Assembly (NCBI GenBank): GCA_012934845.2
Contig: WNNJ02001361.1
Location: forward strand, 62,001 to 126,000
Reading direction: 5' to 3'
From: Pomphorhynchus laevis
Taxonomy: Eukaryota > Acanthocephala > Palaeacanthocephala > Echinorhynchida > Pomphorhynchidae
DNA length: 64,000 nt
The number at the start of each line of letters is the position of its first letter. Position 1 is the first letter of the stretch. A program made the position numbers and the translations under genes. Shown here piece after piece: positions 47,601 to 61,200 of the stretch. Below the pieces are notes generated by a model that was given only the letters and a program-made list of their open reading frames with translations, made no database searches and was not told where the DNA came from.

Positions 47601-50600
47601 ATTGATGCGGCAGGTATAATAGTAGTGCACGGATGTGCTGAGTAAACAACGGACGAGGATTGCTTACGAAATACGGCATTTATACTAAATGGTGTTGCTT
47701 GATAGACTGGACTTCGATTCACGACTTTCAGTCAACATGTCACTTCTAGACGACCACTTCAGCATCGAAATAATAATTACCCGGACACACTCATCAGTAG
47801 AATGTGTTACACACTGGTCGTTTCGGTTGCCCGCGCGACATTGTGTATAAAGGCGTTTCCGACACTTTGCTTTATTTTCTGAAACTTACGCTCTTTACCA
47901 GATCGAATTGCTGTGCGAACTATCCTTAAAGACTATGCAGAGGCTGTTGCTAATTGTAGCCGCACTCGTTTGATTCTAAATGGATGCAGCAGGTATAATA
48001 GTAGTGCACGGATTTGCTGAGTAAACAACGGTCCAGAATTTTTTTACGAAATACGGCATTTATACTAAATAGTGTTGCTTCATTGACTAGACTTCAATTC
48101 GCGACTTTCAGTCACCATGACACTTCAAGACGACCACTTCGGCATCGAAATGATGAGTTCTTTGCAACACTCATCAGTAAAATGTAGTACACACTAGTCG
48201 TTTCAGTTGCCTCTTTGACATTGTGAATAAAGGCGTTTCCGACACTGCTTAATTGTCTGAAACATTCGCTCTTAACCAGATCGAATTGATGTGCGGACTA
48301 TCCTTAAAGACTAGGCAGAGGCTGTTGCTAAATGGTAGACGAACTCGTTGGATTCTAAATGGATGCGGCAGTTATAATAGTAGTGCACGGATGTACTGAG
48401 TAAACAACCGTCCATGATTATTTACGAAATACGCATTCATGCTAATTGGTGTTGCTTGAAGACTGGACATCAATTCACGACTTTCAGTCAACATGTCACT
48501 TCTAGACGACCACTTCAGAGTAGGAATGATGAGTACCAGGCAACAATTATCAGTAGAATGAGGTACACACTAGTCGCTTCTGTTGCCTGTGTGATATTGT
48601 GAATAAAGGCGTTTCCGACACTTTGCTTAATTGTCTGAGGCTTACGCTCATAACCAGATCGAATTGCTGTGCGGACTATCCTTAAAGACTAAGCAGAGGC
48701 TGTTGCTGAATTGTCGCTGCTCTCGTTGCATCCTATATGAATGCGACGATCTACTGATGGATTCATCAGTAGAATGAGGTACACACTGGTCGTTTCGGTT
48801 GCCTGTGTGACATTGTGATTAAAGGCGTTTCCGACACTTTGCTAAATTGTCTGAGGCTTACGCTCTTAATCAGATCGAATTGCTATGCGAACTATCTTTT
48901 AAGAGTAGGCAGAGGCTGTTGCTAAATTGTCGCTGCACTCGTTGGATTATAAATGGATGCAGCAGGTATAATAGTAGTGCACGGATGTGCTGAGTAAACA
49001 ACGGTCTAGGATTTCTTACGAAATACGGCATTTGTACTAATTCGTGTTGTAAATGTGCTGAGTAAACAACGGTTTAGGATTTCTTAAGAAATACGACATT
49101 TATACTAAATGGTGTTGCTTGATAGACTGGACTTCAATTTACGACTTTCAGTCACTATGTCATTTCTAGACGACCACATCAGCATCGAAATGATGATTAC
49201 CTGGCAACAATAATCAGTAGAATGAAGTGCACACTAGTCGCTTCTGTTCCCTGTGTGACATTGGGAATAAAGGCGTTTCCGACACTTTGCTTAAATTCTG
49301 AGGCTTACGCCCTTAACCAGATCGAATTGCTGTGCAGATTATTTTTAAGCACTAGGGAGATGTTGTTGCTGAATTGTCGCTGCACTCGTTGGATCCTAAA
49401 TGGATGCGGCAGGTATAATAGTAGTGCACGGATGTGCTGAGTAAACAAAGGTCCTGTATTTCTTACGAAATACGGCATTTATACTGAATGGTGTTGCTTT
49501 ATAGACTGGACTTCGATTCACGACTTTCAGTCACTATGTCACTTCTAAACGACAACTTCAGCATCGAAATTATGGGTACCCGGTAACACTCATCAGTAGA
49601 ATGAGGTACACACAGGTCGTTTCGGTTGCCCGCGTGACATTGTGAATAAAGGCGTTTTCGACACTTTGCTTAATTGTCTGAAACTTACGCTCTTAACCAG
49701 ATCGAATTGCTGTGCGGAGTATCCTTAAAGACTAGGCAGAGGATGTTGCTAAATTGTCGCTGCACTCGTTGCATTTTTAATGGATGCGGCAGGTATAATA
49801 GTAGTGCACGGATGTGCTGAGTAAACAACGGTCCTGGATTTCTTACGAAATACGCAATTATATCAATTGATGTTGCTTGATAGACTGGAATTTGATCCAC
49901 GACTTTCAGTCAGCATGTCACTTCTAGACGACAACTTCAGCATCGAAAAGATGATTACCCGGCAACACTCATCAGTTGAATGAGGTACACACTGGTCGCT
50001 TCTGTTGCCTGTCTGACATTGTGAATAAAGCCGTTTCCGACACTTTGCATAATTGTCTGAGGCTTACGCTCTTAATTAGATCGAATTGATGTACGGACTA
50101 TCCTGTCAGACTAGGCAGAGGCTGTTGCTAAATTGTAGCCGCACTCGTTGGATTCTTAAATGGATGCGGCAGGTATAATAGTTGTGCACGGATGTGCTGA
50201 GTAAACAACGGTCCAGGATTTCTTACGAAATACGGCATTTTTACTAAATGGTGTTGCTTGATAGACTGGACTTCGATTCACGACTTTCAGTCACCATGTC
50301 ACTTCTAGACGACCACTTCAGCATCGAAATTATGGGTACCCGGTAACACTCATCAGTAGAATGAGGTACACACTGGTCGTTTCGGTTGCCTGTGTGACAT
50401 TGTGAATAATGGCGTTTCCGACACTTTGCTTAATTGTCTGAGGCTTACGCTCTTAATCAAATTGAATTGCTGTGCGGACTATACTTTAAGAATAGGCAGG
50501 GGCTGTTGCTGAATTGTCGCTGCACTCGTTGGATCCCAAATGGACGCGGCAGGTATAATATTAGTGCACGAATGTGTTGAGTAAACAACGGTCCTGGATT

Positions 50601-53600
50601 TCTTACGAAATACGGCATTTATACTAAATGGTGTTGCTTCGATAGACTGGACTTCGATTCACGACTTTCAGTCACCATGTCATTTCTAGACGACCACATC
50701 AACATCAAAATGATGATTACCCGGCAACAATCATCAGTAGAATGAGGCACGCACTAGTCGCTTCTGTTGCCTGTGTTACATTGTGAATAAAAACTTTTCC
50801 GACACTTTGCTAAATTGTCTGAGGCTTAAGCTTTTAACGAGATCAAATTGATGTGCGGACTATCCTGTAAGACTAGGCAGAAGCTGTTGCTGAATTGTCG
50901 CGGCACTCGTTGGATCCTACATGGATGCGGCAGGTATAATAGTAGTGCACGGATGTGCTGAGTAAACAACGGTCCAGGATTTCTTTCGAAATACGGCATT
51001 TATACTAAATGGTGTTGCTTGATAGACTGGACTTCGATTCACAACTTTCAGTCACGATGTCACTTCTAGACGACCACTTCAGCATCGAAATAGTGATTAC
51101 CCGGCTACACTCATTATTAGAATAAGGTACACACTTGTCGTTTCGGTTGCCAGTGTGACATTGTTTATAATGGCGTTTCCAAAACTTTGCCAAATTGTCT
51201 GAGGCTTACGCTCCTTATCAGATCGAATTGCTGTGCAGACTTTTCTTAAAGACTAGGCAGAGGCTGTTGCTGAATTGTCGCTGCACTTGTTGGATCCTAA
51301 ATGGATGCGGCAGGTATAATATTAGTGCACGGATGTGCTGAGTAAACAACAGTAAACAACGGTCCTGGATTTCTTACAAAATACGGCATTTATACTAAAT
51401 GGTGTTGCTTGATAGACTTGACTTCAATTAACGACTTTCAGTCACCATGTCACTTTTAGACGACCACCTCAGCATCGAAATGATGAGTACTTGGCAACAC
51501 TTATCAGTAGAATGAGGTACACACTGGTCGTTTCTGTTGCCTGTGTGACGTTGTGAATAAAGGCGTTTCCGAAACTTTGTTTAATTGTCTGAGTCTTACG
51601 CTCTTAATCAGATCGAATTGCTTTGCAGACAATTCCTATATACTAGGCAGAGGCTGTTGCTGAATTGTCGCTGCACTAGTCGATCCTCAATGGATGCGGC
51701 AGGTATAACAGTAGTGCACGGATGTGCTGAGTAAACAACGGTCCAGGATTTCTTACGAAATACGGCATTTATACTAAATGGTTTTGCTTGATAGACTGGA
51801 CTTCGATTCACGACTTTCAGTTACCATGTCACTTCTTGACGACCACATCAGCATCAAAATGATGATCTTCGGCAACAATCATCAGTAGAATGAGGTACAC
51901 ACTAATCGCTTCTGTTACCTTTTGACATTGTGAATAATGGCGTTTCCGACACTTTGCTTAATTGTCTGAAACTTACAATCTTAACCAGATCGAATTGCTG
52001 TGCGGACTATCCTTAAACACTAGGCAGAGGTTGTTTCTGAATTATCGCTGCACTCGTCGGATCCTTAATCGATGCGGCAGGTATAATAGTAGTGCACGGA
52101 TGTGCTGAGTGACCAACGGTCCTGGATTTCTTACGAAATACGGCATTTATACTAAATACTGTTGCTTGATAGACTGAACTTCGATTTACGACTTTCAGAC
52201 ACTATGTCACTTCTAGACGACCACTTCAGCATCGAAATGATGAGTACCCGACAACACTCATCAGTAGAATGTGGTACACACTGGTCGTTTCGGTTGACTG
52301 TGTTTCATTGTGAATAAAGGCGTTTCCGACAATTTGCTTTATTGTCTGATGCTTACGTTCTTAACTAGATTGAATTGCTGGGCCGACTATCCTTAAACAC
52401 TAGGCAGAGGTTGTTGCTGAATTGTCGCTGCACTCGTTGATCCTAAATTGATGCAACAGGTAAAATAGTAGTGCACGTATGTGATGAGTAAACAACGGTC
52501 CAGGATTTCTTAAGAAATACGGCATTTATAGTAAATGGTGTCTCTTGATAGACTGGACTTCGATTTACGACATTCAGTCACCATATCACTTCTAGACGTA
52601 CTTCAGCATCGAAATGATCAGTACCTGGCAACACTTATCAGTAGAATGAGGTACACACTGGTCGTTTCGGTTGCCTGTGTGACATTGTGAAAAAAGGCGT
52701 TCCCGACACTTTGCTTAATTGTCTGAGGCTAACGCTCTTAACCAGATCGAATTGTTGTGCGGACCATCCTTAAACGCAAAGTAGAGGTTGTTTCTGAATT
52801 GTCGCTGCACTCGTTGGATCTTTAATGGATGCGGCAGGTATAATAGTAGTGCACGGATGTGCAGAGTAAACAACGGTCCTGGATTTCTTACGAAATACTG
52901 CATTTATACTAAATTGTGTTGCTTGATACTGAACTTCAATTCACGACTTTTAGTCACCATGTCACTTCTTGACGAATACTTTAGCATCGAAATGATGACT
53001 ATTCGCAAACACTCATCAGTAGAATGAGGTACACACTGCTCGTGTCGTTTGCCCTCGTGACATTGTGAATAAAGGCGTTTCCGACACTTTGCTTAATTGT
53101 CTGATGTTTACGCTCTTTACCAGATCGAATTGCTGTGCGGATTATCTTTAAACACTAGGTAGAGGTTGTTGCTGAATTGTCGCTGCACTTGTTGGTTCCT
53201 AAATGAATGTGGCAGGTATAATAGTAGTGCACGGATGTGCTGAGTAAACAACGGTCTAGGATTTCTTACGAAATACGGCATTTATACTAAATGGTGTTGC
53301 TTGATAGACTGGACTTCGATTCACGACTTTCAGTCACCATGTCACTTCTAGACGACCACTTCAGCATCGAAATGATGAGTATTCGGCAACACTCATCAGT
53401 AGAATGAGGTACACACTGGTCGTTTCGGTTGCCTGTGTGACATTGTGAATAAAAGCGTTTCCGACACTTTGCTTAATTGTCTGAGGCTTACGCTTTTAAC
53501 CAGATCGAATTGCTCCGCAGACTATCCTTTAACACTAGGCAGAGTTTGTTGCTGAATTGTCGCTGCACCAGTTGTATCCTTAATGGATGCGGCAGGTACT

Positions 53601-53992
53601 ATAGTAGTGCACGGATGTGCTGAGTAAACAACGGTCCAGTATTTCTTACGAAATACGGCATTCATACTAAATGGTGTTGCTTGATAGACTGGACTTCAAT
53701 TCACGACTTTCAGTCACCATGTTACTTCTAGACGACCACTTCAGCATCGAAATGATGAGTACCCGGCAACACTCATCAGTAGAATGAGGTACACACTGGT
53801 CGTTTCGGTTGCCTTTGTGACATTGTGAATAAATGCGTTTCCGACACTTTGCTTAATTGTCTGAGGCTTACGCTCTTAACCAGATCGAATTGCTGTGCGG
53901 ACCATCCTTAAACACTAGGCAGAGGTTGTTGCTGAATTGTCGCTGCACTCGTTGGATTTTAAATGGATGCGGCAGGTATAATATTAGTGCAC
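41603..53992 (+). repeat. 380-bp satellite array, about 32 monomers
   Basis: The landmark ggtgttgcttgata recurs at 41607, 41987, 42367, 42747, 43127, 43507 and 43887, exactly 380 bp apart, then with small indels (44271, 44652) to the end. The first seven monomers differ at only a handful of sites (for example atgcggcag against atacggcag). Later ones diverge clearly, with irregular or truncated monomers near 48745 and 49050. The frame is lost at each repeat because 380 is not a multiple of three, so the short frames inside are not genes. Monomer length is about two nucleosome repeats. It could be centromeric, sex-chromosome or other heterochromatic satellite; the sequence alone does not say. 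Confidence 0.97.
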
Positions 53993-54168
53993 GGAAACGC
54001 CTTTATTCACAATGTCACACAGGCAACCGAAACGACCAGTGTGTACCTCATTCTACTGATGAGTGTTGCCGTGTACTCATCATTTTGATGCTGAAGTGTT
54101 CGTCTAGAAGTGACATGGTGACTGAAAGTCTTGAATCGGAGTCCAGTCTATCAAGCAACACCATTTAT
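53993..54168 (-). repeat. Inverted terminal half-monomer of the satellite array
   Basis: At about 53993 the array switches strand. The last 175 bp are the reverse complement of the first half of the monomer and end in ...caagcaacaccattta, mirroring the array start. A few shared bases (cgg) at the switch suggest microhomology. A TA-rich tract follows, as at the left border. Confidence 0.92.
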
Positions 54169-54204
54169 TATATATATGTATATATAGATATATATATAGT
54201 TAAA

Positions 54205-55225
54205 AATAAAAAGACACGAAGGAACACAGTGTTTTTGAAACGTTTCACCTCGAAGAGCTTTTTCATTCAATCTAAAAGTCACAATACAGTGTCAATAAAT
54301 CACATATCACTGAAATAAGATAAAACTATACAGATTAAACAATAGAGAAAAGGAACTTAGTACATTTAGCCGACATCGCGCCACTAGTAGATATGGTTAT
54401 CTGTGTTCACAACAGTTCGTGAATCTGTATGTAATCGTCCGATTTATTGTTGCTCAATTTTTTTCTATCATATGTATAACTCTTTACTCCTATAACTTAG
54501 TATTTTAATTCGTGGTCACACCCTTCCGTTATTGTTTGAGAAGCAACCACGTCGGCTTTTAGCTTTATTTTAATGTGGTGCTGACGCTTAGTGAGGAGAT
54601 CTTTGTGCGCGTGCATTGTTTCGCCTACGTATTAAGCGAGGCATATTCTACATAAACCGTGATACAGTAATCCACGTGTCTTGCAGTTTGTACATACTCT
54701 CAGGGCGCAAGTGTTTCCTGTAGCTGAGCTTTTGAACGTAGATTTGTATCAATGTCTACACAACACCTATATCTTTTATCATTACAACATGATGTATTGT
54801 GTTAGCTGTTTTATACTATGGAACACTCGTTACTTCTTTATTTTTACTTCGTATTGATCATTAGCCTGCTTAACTAATTTAGTTGCATCGTGTTTAAATG
54901 TCTTCAGCGCCGGACAGTAATCGACAGTAACCGTGGTGGTTTCAATATTTAATCGAGCGGTATTTGTTCGTGGATTTAGTTGTCCCATTCTATGGTTATG
55001 CACTCATCGTCTCTGATATCCACGTTTTACGAGCACATTTGTCAGGTGTTCATGTCGTTTAGCTCGCTGACTACACAAACTCATTATTCTGTGTGTTTCA
55101 TTTCGTATTGTGTTGGTTTTGACATATTTATGATGACAACTGTTTGTGTCATCAAACAGATGTGGAAGATTGAGGATATAGTCATCAAACCAAGCGATTA
55201 AGGAGGTAAGCGGTGTTTGGGACAC
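54205..55225 (-). mobile_element. Penelope-like element 3' part with C-terminal GIY-YIG (broken)
   Basis: The minus strand starts with NTIRNETHRIMSLCSQRAKR and HLTNVLVKRGY (55004-55225), the conserved region between reverse transcriptase and nuclease in canonical Penelope elements. A decayed GIY-YIG with YVGETMHART follows at about 54590-54640. The end near 54236-54270 has GAAACGTTT preceded by a stem and a decayed hammerhead core. It is truncated at its 5' side and broken. Confidence 0.65.
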
Positions 55226-55542
55226 AAAGGACTATATAATTGATACTTAACGTCAACTAAATACGGATGTATACGAAGTCACTTCTGAAGCGGGTCTGCT
55301 ACACGCGACGAAACTTGTCAATGAGCTGATAGATAAATACACTAATCTTCAATTTTTCACTACTGATGTTGCACATGGCTTCAAAGTCAACAATGCAGTG
55401 ACAAGCAGATTTAATATGCTGGCAAAGACGCATATGCAAATCTATCCTTTCCCGGGGCGTCCAACTCATTTACCACCTTCTTTTTTCCTTTTCCTGCCAA
55501 AGGTTAAATGGAGACTATCTTTATCATGTCAAGTTTTAATCT
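55226..55542. other. Unassigned stretch between Penelope and Merlin fragments
   Basis: A + strand frame (about 55265-55500) reads EAGLLHATKLVNELIDKY and further coding-like text, but I cannot assign it. It may belong to the same broken DNA transposon or to another element. Confidence 0.3.
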
Positions 55543-55840
55543 CTCAAATGTATAGTGACGAGTGAGTGCATATCGCAGTGTTAATTTAGATATGCATGAA
55601 CTTGACACAGTAAAATATGAGCTGCATTTTGTAGATCCTATAACCCGGGTTCATACACAAAATATAGAATTCTATTGATGCAAACAAAAATGTAGAGCTA
55701 AAGCTACGATGAGTGTTCAAACGAAAGAGTTAAATTATTATTTAAGTTAGTGGATGTGGAGATACAATGCTCCTGATGATGTAGAGACAGTTTTTGATTT
55801 AATGAAATTGAAGATTTATTCTTTTATCTGCAGGTAGAAT
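55543..55840 (+). mobile_element. Merlin-type DNA transposon, transposase fragment (broken)
   Basis: The + strand shows YSDE (55551-55562, followed by a stop where Trp is usual), then after a frame shift YELHFVDPITRVHTQNIE (from 55616), then YYLS-WMWRYNAPDD. This is the SDEW...NFVDP..GAHTQ.IE...W pattern of Merlin/IS1016 (ISXO2-like) DDE transposases. Stops lie at 55563, within YW (about 55676) and before WMW (about 55748). The first catalytic Asp and the terminal inverted repeats were not found. Merlin elements are known in schistosomes. Confidence 0.7.
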
Positions 55841-56855
55841 AGAATAGTATAGTTTTTTTTGTAGCAAATGTGAACGGAACCTCTTATCTGGGTGTAGATA
55901 ATACACAAAATTAATATTTTGTTCACTCAAACAAAGCCATGTTAAATATTGAATTTATAATAGTAAATGTTCGGATTATATGAAAACTTGGAATATAATA
56001 CAGTAAAATAATCGAAAATGATCTATAATAATATTTAGCTTCTATTATTTTATATACTTTCTAATATCTATTAATGCATCTAATATTTCAGAAAACAGAG
56101 TATACAAATTGACAAATATAACCCTTTATAGTTTATGTGCATGTCCTAACAAATGTGTTATATTAGGTAAAAAATATTAATAAAATTAAATGTGTTATAT
56201 TAGGTAAAAAATATTAATAAAATTACAAAATGCTAAAATTATTTAAAATTTGTTCTTACTAAATGCAAATGTTTTTCTAAGTAATACCTATCGTAGTTAT
56301 TAGTTAATAATGAGTATTTTCAAATGGATAGATTACATACAATGTATATGAAATTTACTATTGTACGTGACATTTAGTTTAAGAATCTTGTCTACATATT
56401 GTCAATTATGTTAACATTTTGTTGTTAATAATATTTTGTATATCTTTCTGATAGAACAAAGTAAAATTATAATATTAAAATATGAAATGTGTTGAAATTA
56501 ATACAAATAATTTATTTTGTTAGTTCTAAACAGTTTTTTCAAAAAAATATTTTATACGAAACTGTAAAAAATTAAAAAGCCTTTAAACCAAACATTTGAC
56601 TAATATAAAAACAAATCATTAAACATTCTTACGTTAATAGCAACAACAAACATTTGCAAGAGAATTTTTACCTTAAAGTTTTGTAGATCTCAAAAATACA
56701 ACTAAATGTTTTTGGTCTCCAACGCAGTTTCGGAGGTGATATCTTCAAAGTTTATGTGATAAACCCACAGGTTTGTTAAACTGAGAATTGAGAAATCAGA
56801 ACTGTATTGTAGATGTGGACAAGGGTACTTAGTTATAGTATCGAGTTATAGCTAA
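55841..56855. other. AT-rich DNA with one short tandem duplication
   Basis: A 38-bp unit (tgtgttatattaggtaaaaa...) is repeated twice in tandem at 56152-56227. No gene is recognised. Confidence 0.5.
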
Positions 56856-56859
56856 TAAC

Positions 56860-57240
56860 ATTCCGATAAACAAATCGAATCATCAAACTGAGTATATGTA
56901 CTTTATATTAGGCATTTTATATTAGAATATGTATTCTAATATTGGGTTATAGCTCATAACATTATGATAAACAAATCAAATCATCTAACTGAGTCTATGT
57001 ATTTTATACTATTTATAAATTAAAAATAAAGATAAATAAATAATAAAATAATTATAAATAAAAAATAATTGTTACATATTGTATAAATCTGATCATCTAA
57101 CAGAGTCTACGAATTTTATGCTATTTATAAATTATAAATAATGATAAATTAAATAACTACAAGTAATATGTAATAAATATTTGGACTATGGCGTAGCTAA
57201 ATAAAAATACTTACTGATAAGTTGTTAAACAGCTTACTAA
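56860..57240 (-). repeat. Cluster of permuted Penelope 3' ends
   Basis: The terminal motif atcatcTAACtgagtcta-atttta occurs three times (about 56880, 56975, 57090), each followed by A/T-rich 3' UTR-like sequence as in copy 1 at 9890-10060. It suggests repeated short insertions or tandem 3' ends. Confidence 0.55.
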
Positions 57241-57431
57241 AATAGATATTAAGTACTTAAGATTAAATATCAAGTACTTAAGATTATTTATTATTATATT
57301 AAGTACTTAAGTATTAAATTAATATACAAACTTTACACTATTTTTTATTATTTGAAAAGTATACATAAAACTATAACATTTATTTTAAATATGTTTATTT
57401 AAATATTATATTTATTTGTTTATTAATTAAT

Positions 57432-57619
57432 AGAGAGAGTGAAGTAAAATATTTATTTAATCGAATTTTCAATAGCCTACTGCTATAATCTTCAGGATTA
57501 AATGTTACAAAATATTTTTACATTTAGGAGTAAAAATATTTTGTAACATTTACTCCTGAAGATTACAGCAGTAGGCTATTGAAAATTCGATTAAATAAAT
57601 ATTTGACTTCACTCTCTCC
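57432..57619. repeat. Palindrome with hammerhead-like motifs, Penelope-terminus type
   Basis: Arms of about 88 bp (57432-57520 and 57531-57619) are near-perfect complements with a 10-base spacer. On the right arm CTGAAGA (57556-57562), a stem around an AGTAG loop and GAAAA (57581) follow the same plan as at 17302. The left arm keeps the better stem (ATAGC/GCTAT). The final C of GAAAC is lost. Confidence 0.75.
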
Positions 57620-58254
57620 ACTAATAAATAATCCAGTATGAGTAAACAATCAATTTATAATATTTATTTGTTTATTTTAAATTTGTTTATATATGTTTAA
57701 AATATTTATTTTTAAATATTTATGTTTAAATGTTTAATTAAATAAAAATATTGATCAAATTTCAGTTGAAGCATACTTAAATGTTGTTAGGGCAGTTCCA
57801 CAATTAATTGTTTCTTTTCATTTGTACTATGGTTGGTATTTTGATACATTTCCAAATATCTCTTCTACAACTCTTTCTGTCAAAATTCAAGTTTTAATCA
57901 ACCATTGTAATGTGCCAGAGCGCATTAAAATGTTATCCAATCGTATTGTTACGTATTAATTAAAAACAAACGTGTCAAATTTCAGTTGAAGCAATAATCA
58001 TAATATAACGCTATATTAACGGCAAAATTACGTTATTTATAAAATCAGCAGTGTACGTACTTTTATGGAGTGTCGGTAAAGTTCATTGTACAATTAAAAA
58101 TTTACCAAAGCTTTCTGTAGACGACTCGCTATTTTACTTAAATTGAATAATAAAAATAAACATTTTCAGATTGATATATAAATTAAAATTATTTGTATGA
58201 CCGAATAGTATATATTATAAATTAAAGGTCTTGATCAAATTAGCCGTCGACCAC
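57620..58254. other. AT-rich DNA containing the left direct repeat
   Basis: It holds the 166-bp repeat at 57765-57930. A short motif, tcaaatttcagttgaagca, also recurs at about 57973. Otherwise nothing is recognised. Confidence 0.4.
57765..57930 (+). repeat. 166-bp direct repeat, left copy
   Basis: It matches 61663-61829 with roughly 14 differences. The right copy begins exactly where the RTE element starts (its 5' end). Confidence 0.85.
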
Positions 58255-61200
58255 AAACATCAGTAAACAAAAGAAAAAAGTCTCAAAAAATCCCTTGCTT
58301 CCCAACTACTCGTTACCTTGCCAGTCGCTTCAATATAGCCAACCAATTGTCACGGTATGTTCGCCATCCAACGTTGATCTTTTAAAATATAAACAGTCGT
58401 GCAATTTGCTCAAGGCTTCTTTTTAGAATCTTTCTAACTCCTTCAATAGAACGTTTCCATTATGATTTTAGTGAAGCAAGAAGCTTTAGTTTAGGCAGTC
58501 GATTGTCGCTCATCCTCAATACGTGACCAACATACATCCATCGACGACGTGCAATCGTACTGTTGATGGTTTCAATCTGTCGACACTTCTTCATGACTTG
58601 TGAATTCGAGATATGCAACAGCGAGGAGATGTGCGCAATTCTTCTGAGGAAGATGTGATCAGCCAACACTAGCTTGCGAATCATAACCTTTTTGTCAGGT
58701 CATGTTTCACAGCCATATAGTAGTACAATACGCACTATTCATGCATATACTCTTATCTTTGCTTTGAAGTTAACGTCGCGTCTTTTTCACTATTTCGAAA
58801 TTCCGCCAAACGCTCGATTAGCTTTGACTAGTTTGGAGAGTATGCTCTCTTTTGTGTCAGCGTTGTCTGATATTATACAACCTAGATAGATGAATGAGTG
58901 TACACACTCGATCGGATGATGCTCTATAGTGACAACTTCTTTAGGGGTTCCGACGCAGAGTATACTACATTTGTTGAGTTTAAAATAGAGTCCGTTGCAG
59001 CATCGGATGTTCTAGTAACAATTCGTCTTAGATCTACGAAATTTTCGGCCATTAGTGCAATGTCGTCTGCGTAAGTTAGGCCACAAATACGCTTACCTTG
59101 TGTGCCAATTTCTACGCCATCACGAGGATATATTAGGGAGCTATTTAGTATTTTATCAACAACGATGTTAAACAAAGTTGGAGCTAACACGCTGCTCTGT
59201 CTCACCCCTGTCATGACGTAAACTTTTTTACTTAGTTGTCCCCTCACCCTGATTATACCGTTCGATTGTTCGTAGAGAGCCTTTACGACTGCAGTTATCA
59301 TCGCAGGGAACCCACACTCATCTAAGAGAGGTCGCATACTTTATCTGCAAACACTGTCAAACGCGGTTTAAAATCCAGAACGCTATCACCGTCGGTTGTC
59401 TAAACTCATTTCGAGTCTCGAGTACACATCGCAAGGAAAATATTTGGTTAATACAGCTACGACCCTTTCTGAATCCTGCTTGACTCTAACGTATTTGCCG
59501 TTCTCGCGCTGGCCGAATGCGTTCCAGGATGATTAATTCGAGAACCTTGTAAACGACATGAAGTAACGAAATTAGACGATAATTCTCGCATAATCTCGCA
59601 TTACCCATTTTGTAAATCGGCATAATGATCGCCGTTGAGAGATCTTCTGGAATTCTAGAGACGTTCCATATGGATTCAAAAAGAACTGCGAGTTTCTGAT
59701 GTAATGTGATACCAGAAGCTTGCAAGATTTCAGAAGTTATCCGATCCAAGCCAGAGGCCTTGTCTTTCTTCAAGCGGGTGATGCAATATTGTATCTCAGT
59801 TGTCGTTAAAGGTTGAACGTCGACGTCTTCCACTGTCATCGTGGGGATTCTTGCTTGCTGGCGGTCTGTTTTCGTTATATAGCTCTTGATAATATTCAGC
59901 CAAAATTCTCAATTTTACGTCTGTGTTGCATGCGATAGCACCTGCCTTATCGCGTAATCTTGATAGCGAGCACATGTGTGACCGCGTGATAGTTCTCACG
60001 ATTGGAATAATGATCTGCTGTCACCACATGTAGATGCAGCTTCAGCTTGAGAGGCAATGCTGCTTTAATTCGCGTTACGGTCAATCCTTAGGTTTTGTTT
60101 TAGTAACTTACTATAATGCCTAACTTGCGAAAAGTGATCAGAATCCTGCGCATATTTTTGCTCAGCATAGATCGCTAGTGTATTCACAGATATCCACGAA
60201 CGTGTATGCCTTCTCCTACTTAGAAGATGACTATCTGCAGCTGAGTAGACCGAGTAGATAATATGTCCCCATATTTCATCAGGTGATGTTTGTAGATCAC
60301 ATTTGGCATTTAGTAAAGTACTTCTACTGTGGCTCTAAATTTCTCTCGAATTGGCAAGCTATTAAGGAGTCGGCTATCGTAAGTGGTGGATTTGGGTATC
60401 TTACTTGTCGCATAAAATCGTAACTTCCCTACACACACTATTACTAGTGTATGATCCGTAATTATGTCCAAACTCCAAAAGAATCGACTGTTCAATAAGA
60501 AGGAGCGCCAGCGTTGTCTGGAGAGGATGTGGTCAATCTGATTCCGTCCCCTACCATTAGGATGGACCCGTGCTTCGAAATGCCGTCTATTATGACGGAA
60601 TAATGTGTTTTTCATAATAAGATGATCTCTCTCGGCAAGTGAAATTAGCCGCTCGCCATAAGGACATAATATACTAATATAATTAGGTTTGACACTAGAA
60701 ATAAGGCGATTTCGAGGACATCCGAGTTGAGCATTGAAGTCGCCTGCCAACACCAATACATTGTTTGAAGGGACCGCAGATAGTACGCTGTCAAGTATTT
60801 GATAAAATTTCTCTGCTATAGATGAGGGTGCTATATTCTTCTGTGCATATGCGCTCACAATCGACTAATTATACGGTTTGCCTGCTATACGTAGGAGCGC
60901 AATGTGAGAGTCAATGGGATTCCAGTCAATGATGCATTTTGATAGATCAGACCTCACCACAATAGCAACGCCGTCTTGGCCGGATCCGTCCGTGGGGCCT
61001 GAGTATATGAGCTGAAATGACTGACGGGAGAGCGGATTTACCACCCTTAATGAACCCACATCAGGCAAGCGATATTCTGTTAGACAGCACACGTCCATTG
61101 ACCAATTTGTTAATGTGCATGCGAGTAATTCTTGCTGACCAGTTTGAAGCAGCGAGTGAACGTCCAACATACCAATTTGTACTCTCTTAGACCGTCGATT

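Noticed and set aside
41603-53992. Hammerhead ribozyme in the satellite monomer (minus strand has GAAAC and CTGATGA boxes and a six-base complementary pair GGCAAC/GTTGCC)
   Set aside because: Only 23 bases lie between the boxes, too few for helix III plus helix I, and no GTH site with a matching helix I was found. Probably chance or a very decayed relic.
41603-54168. CRISPR array
   Set aside because: Repeats are contiguous 380-bp monomers without spacers, in a eukaryotic context.
41603-54318. Many 60-150 codon frames in the satellite
   Set aside because: They recur once per monomer, shift frame at each 380-bp step and change with every substitution.
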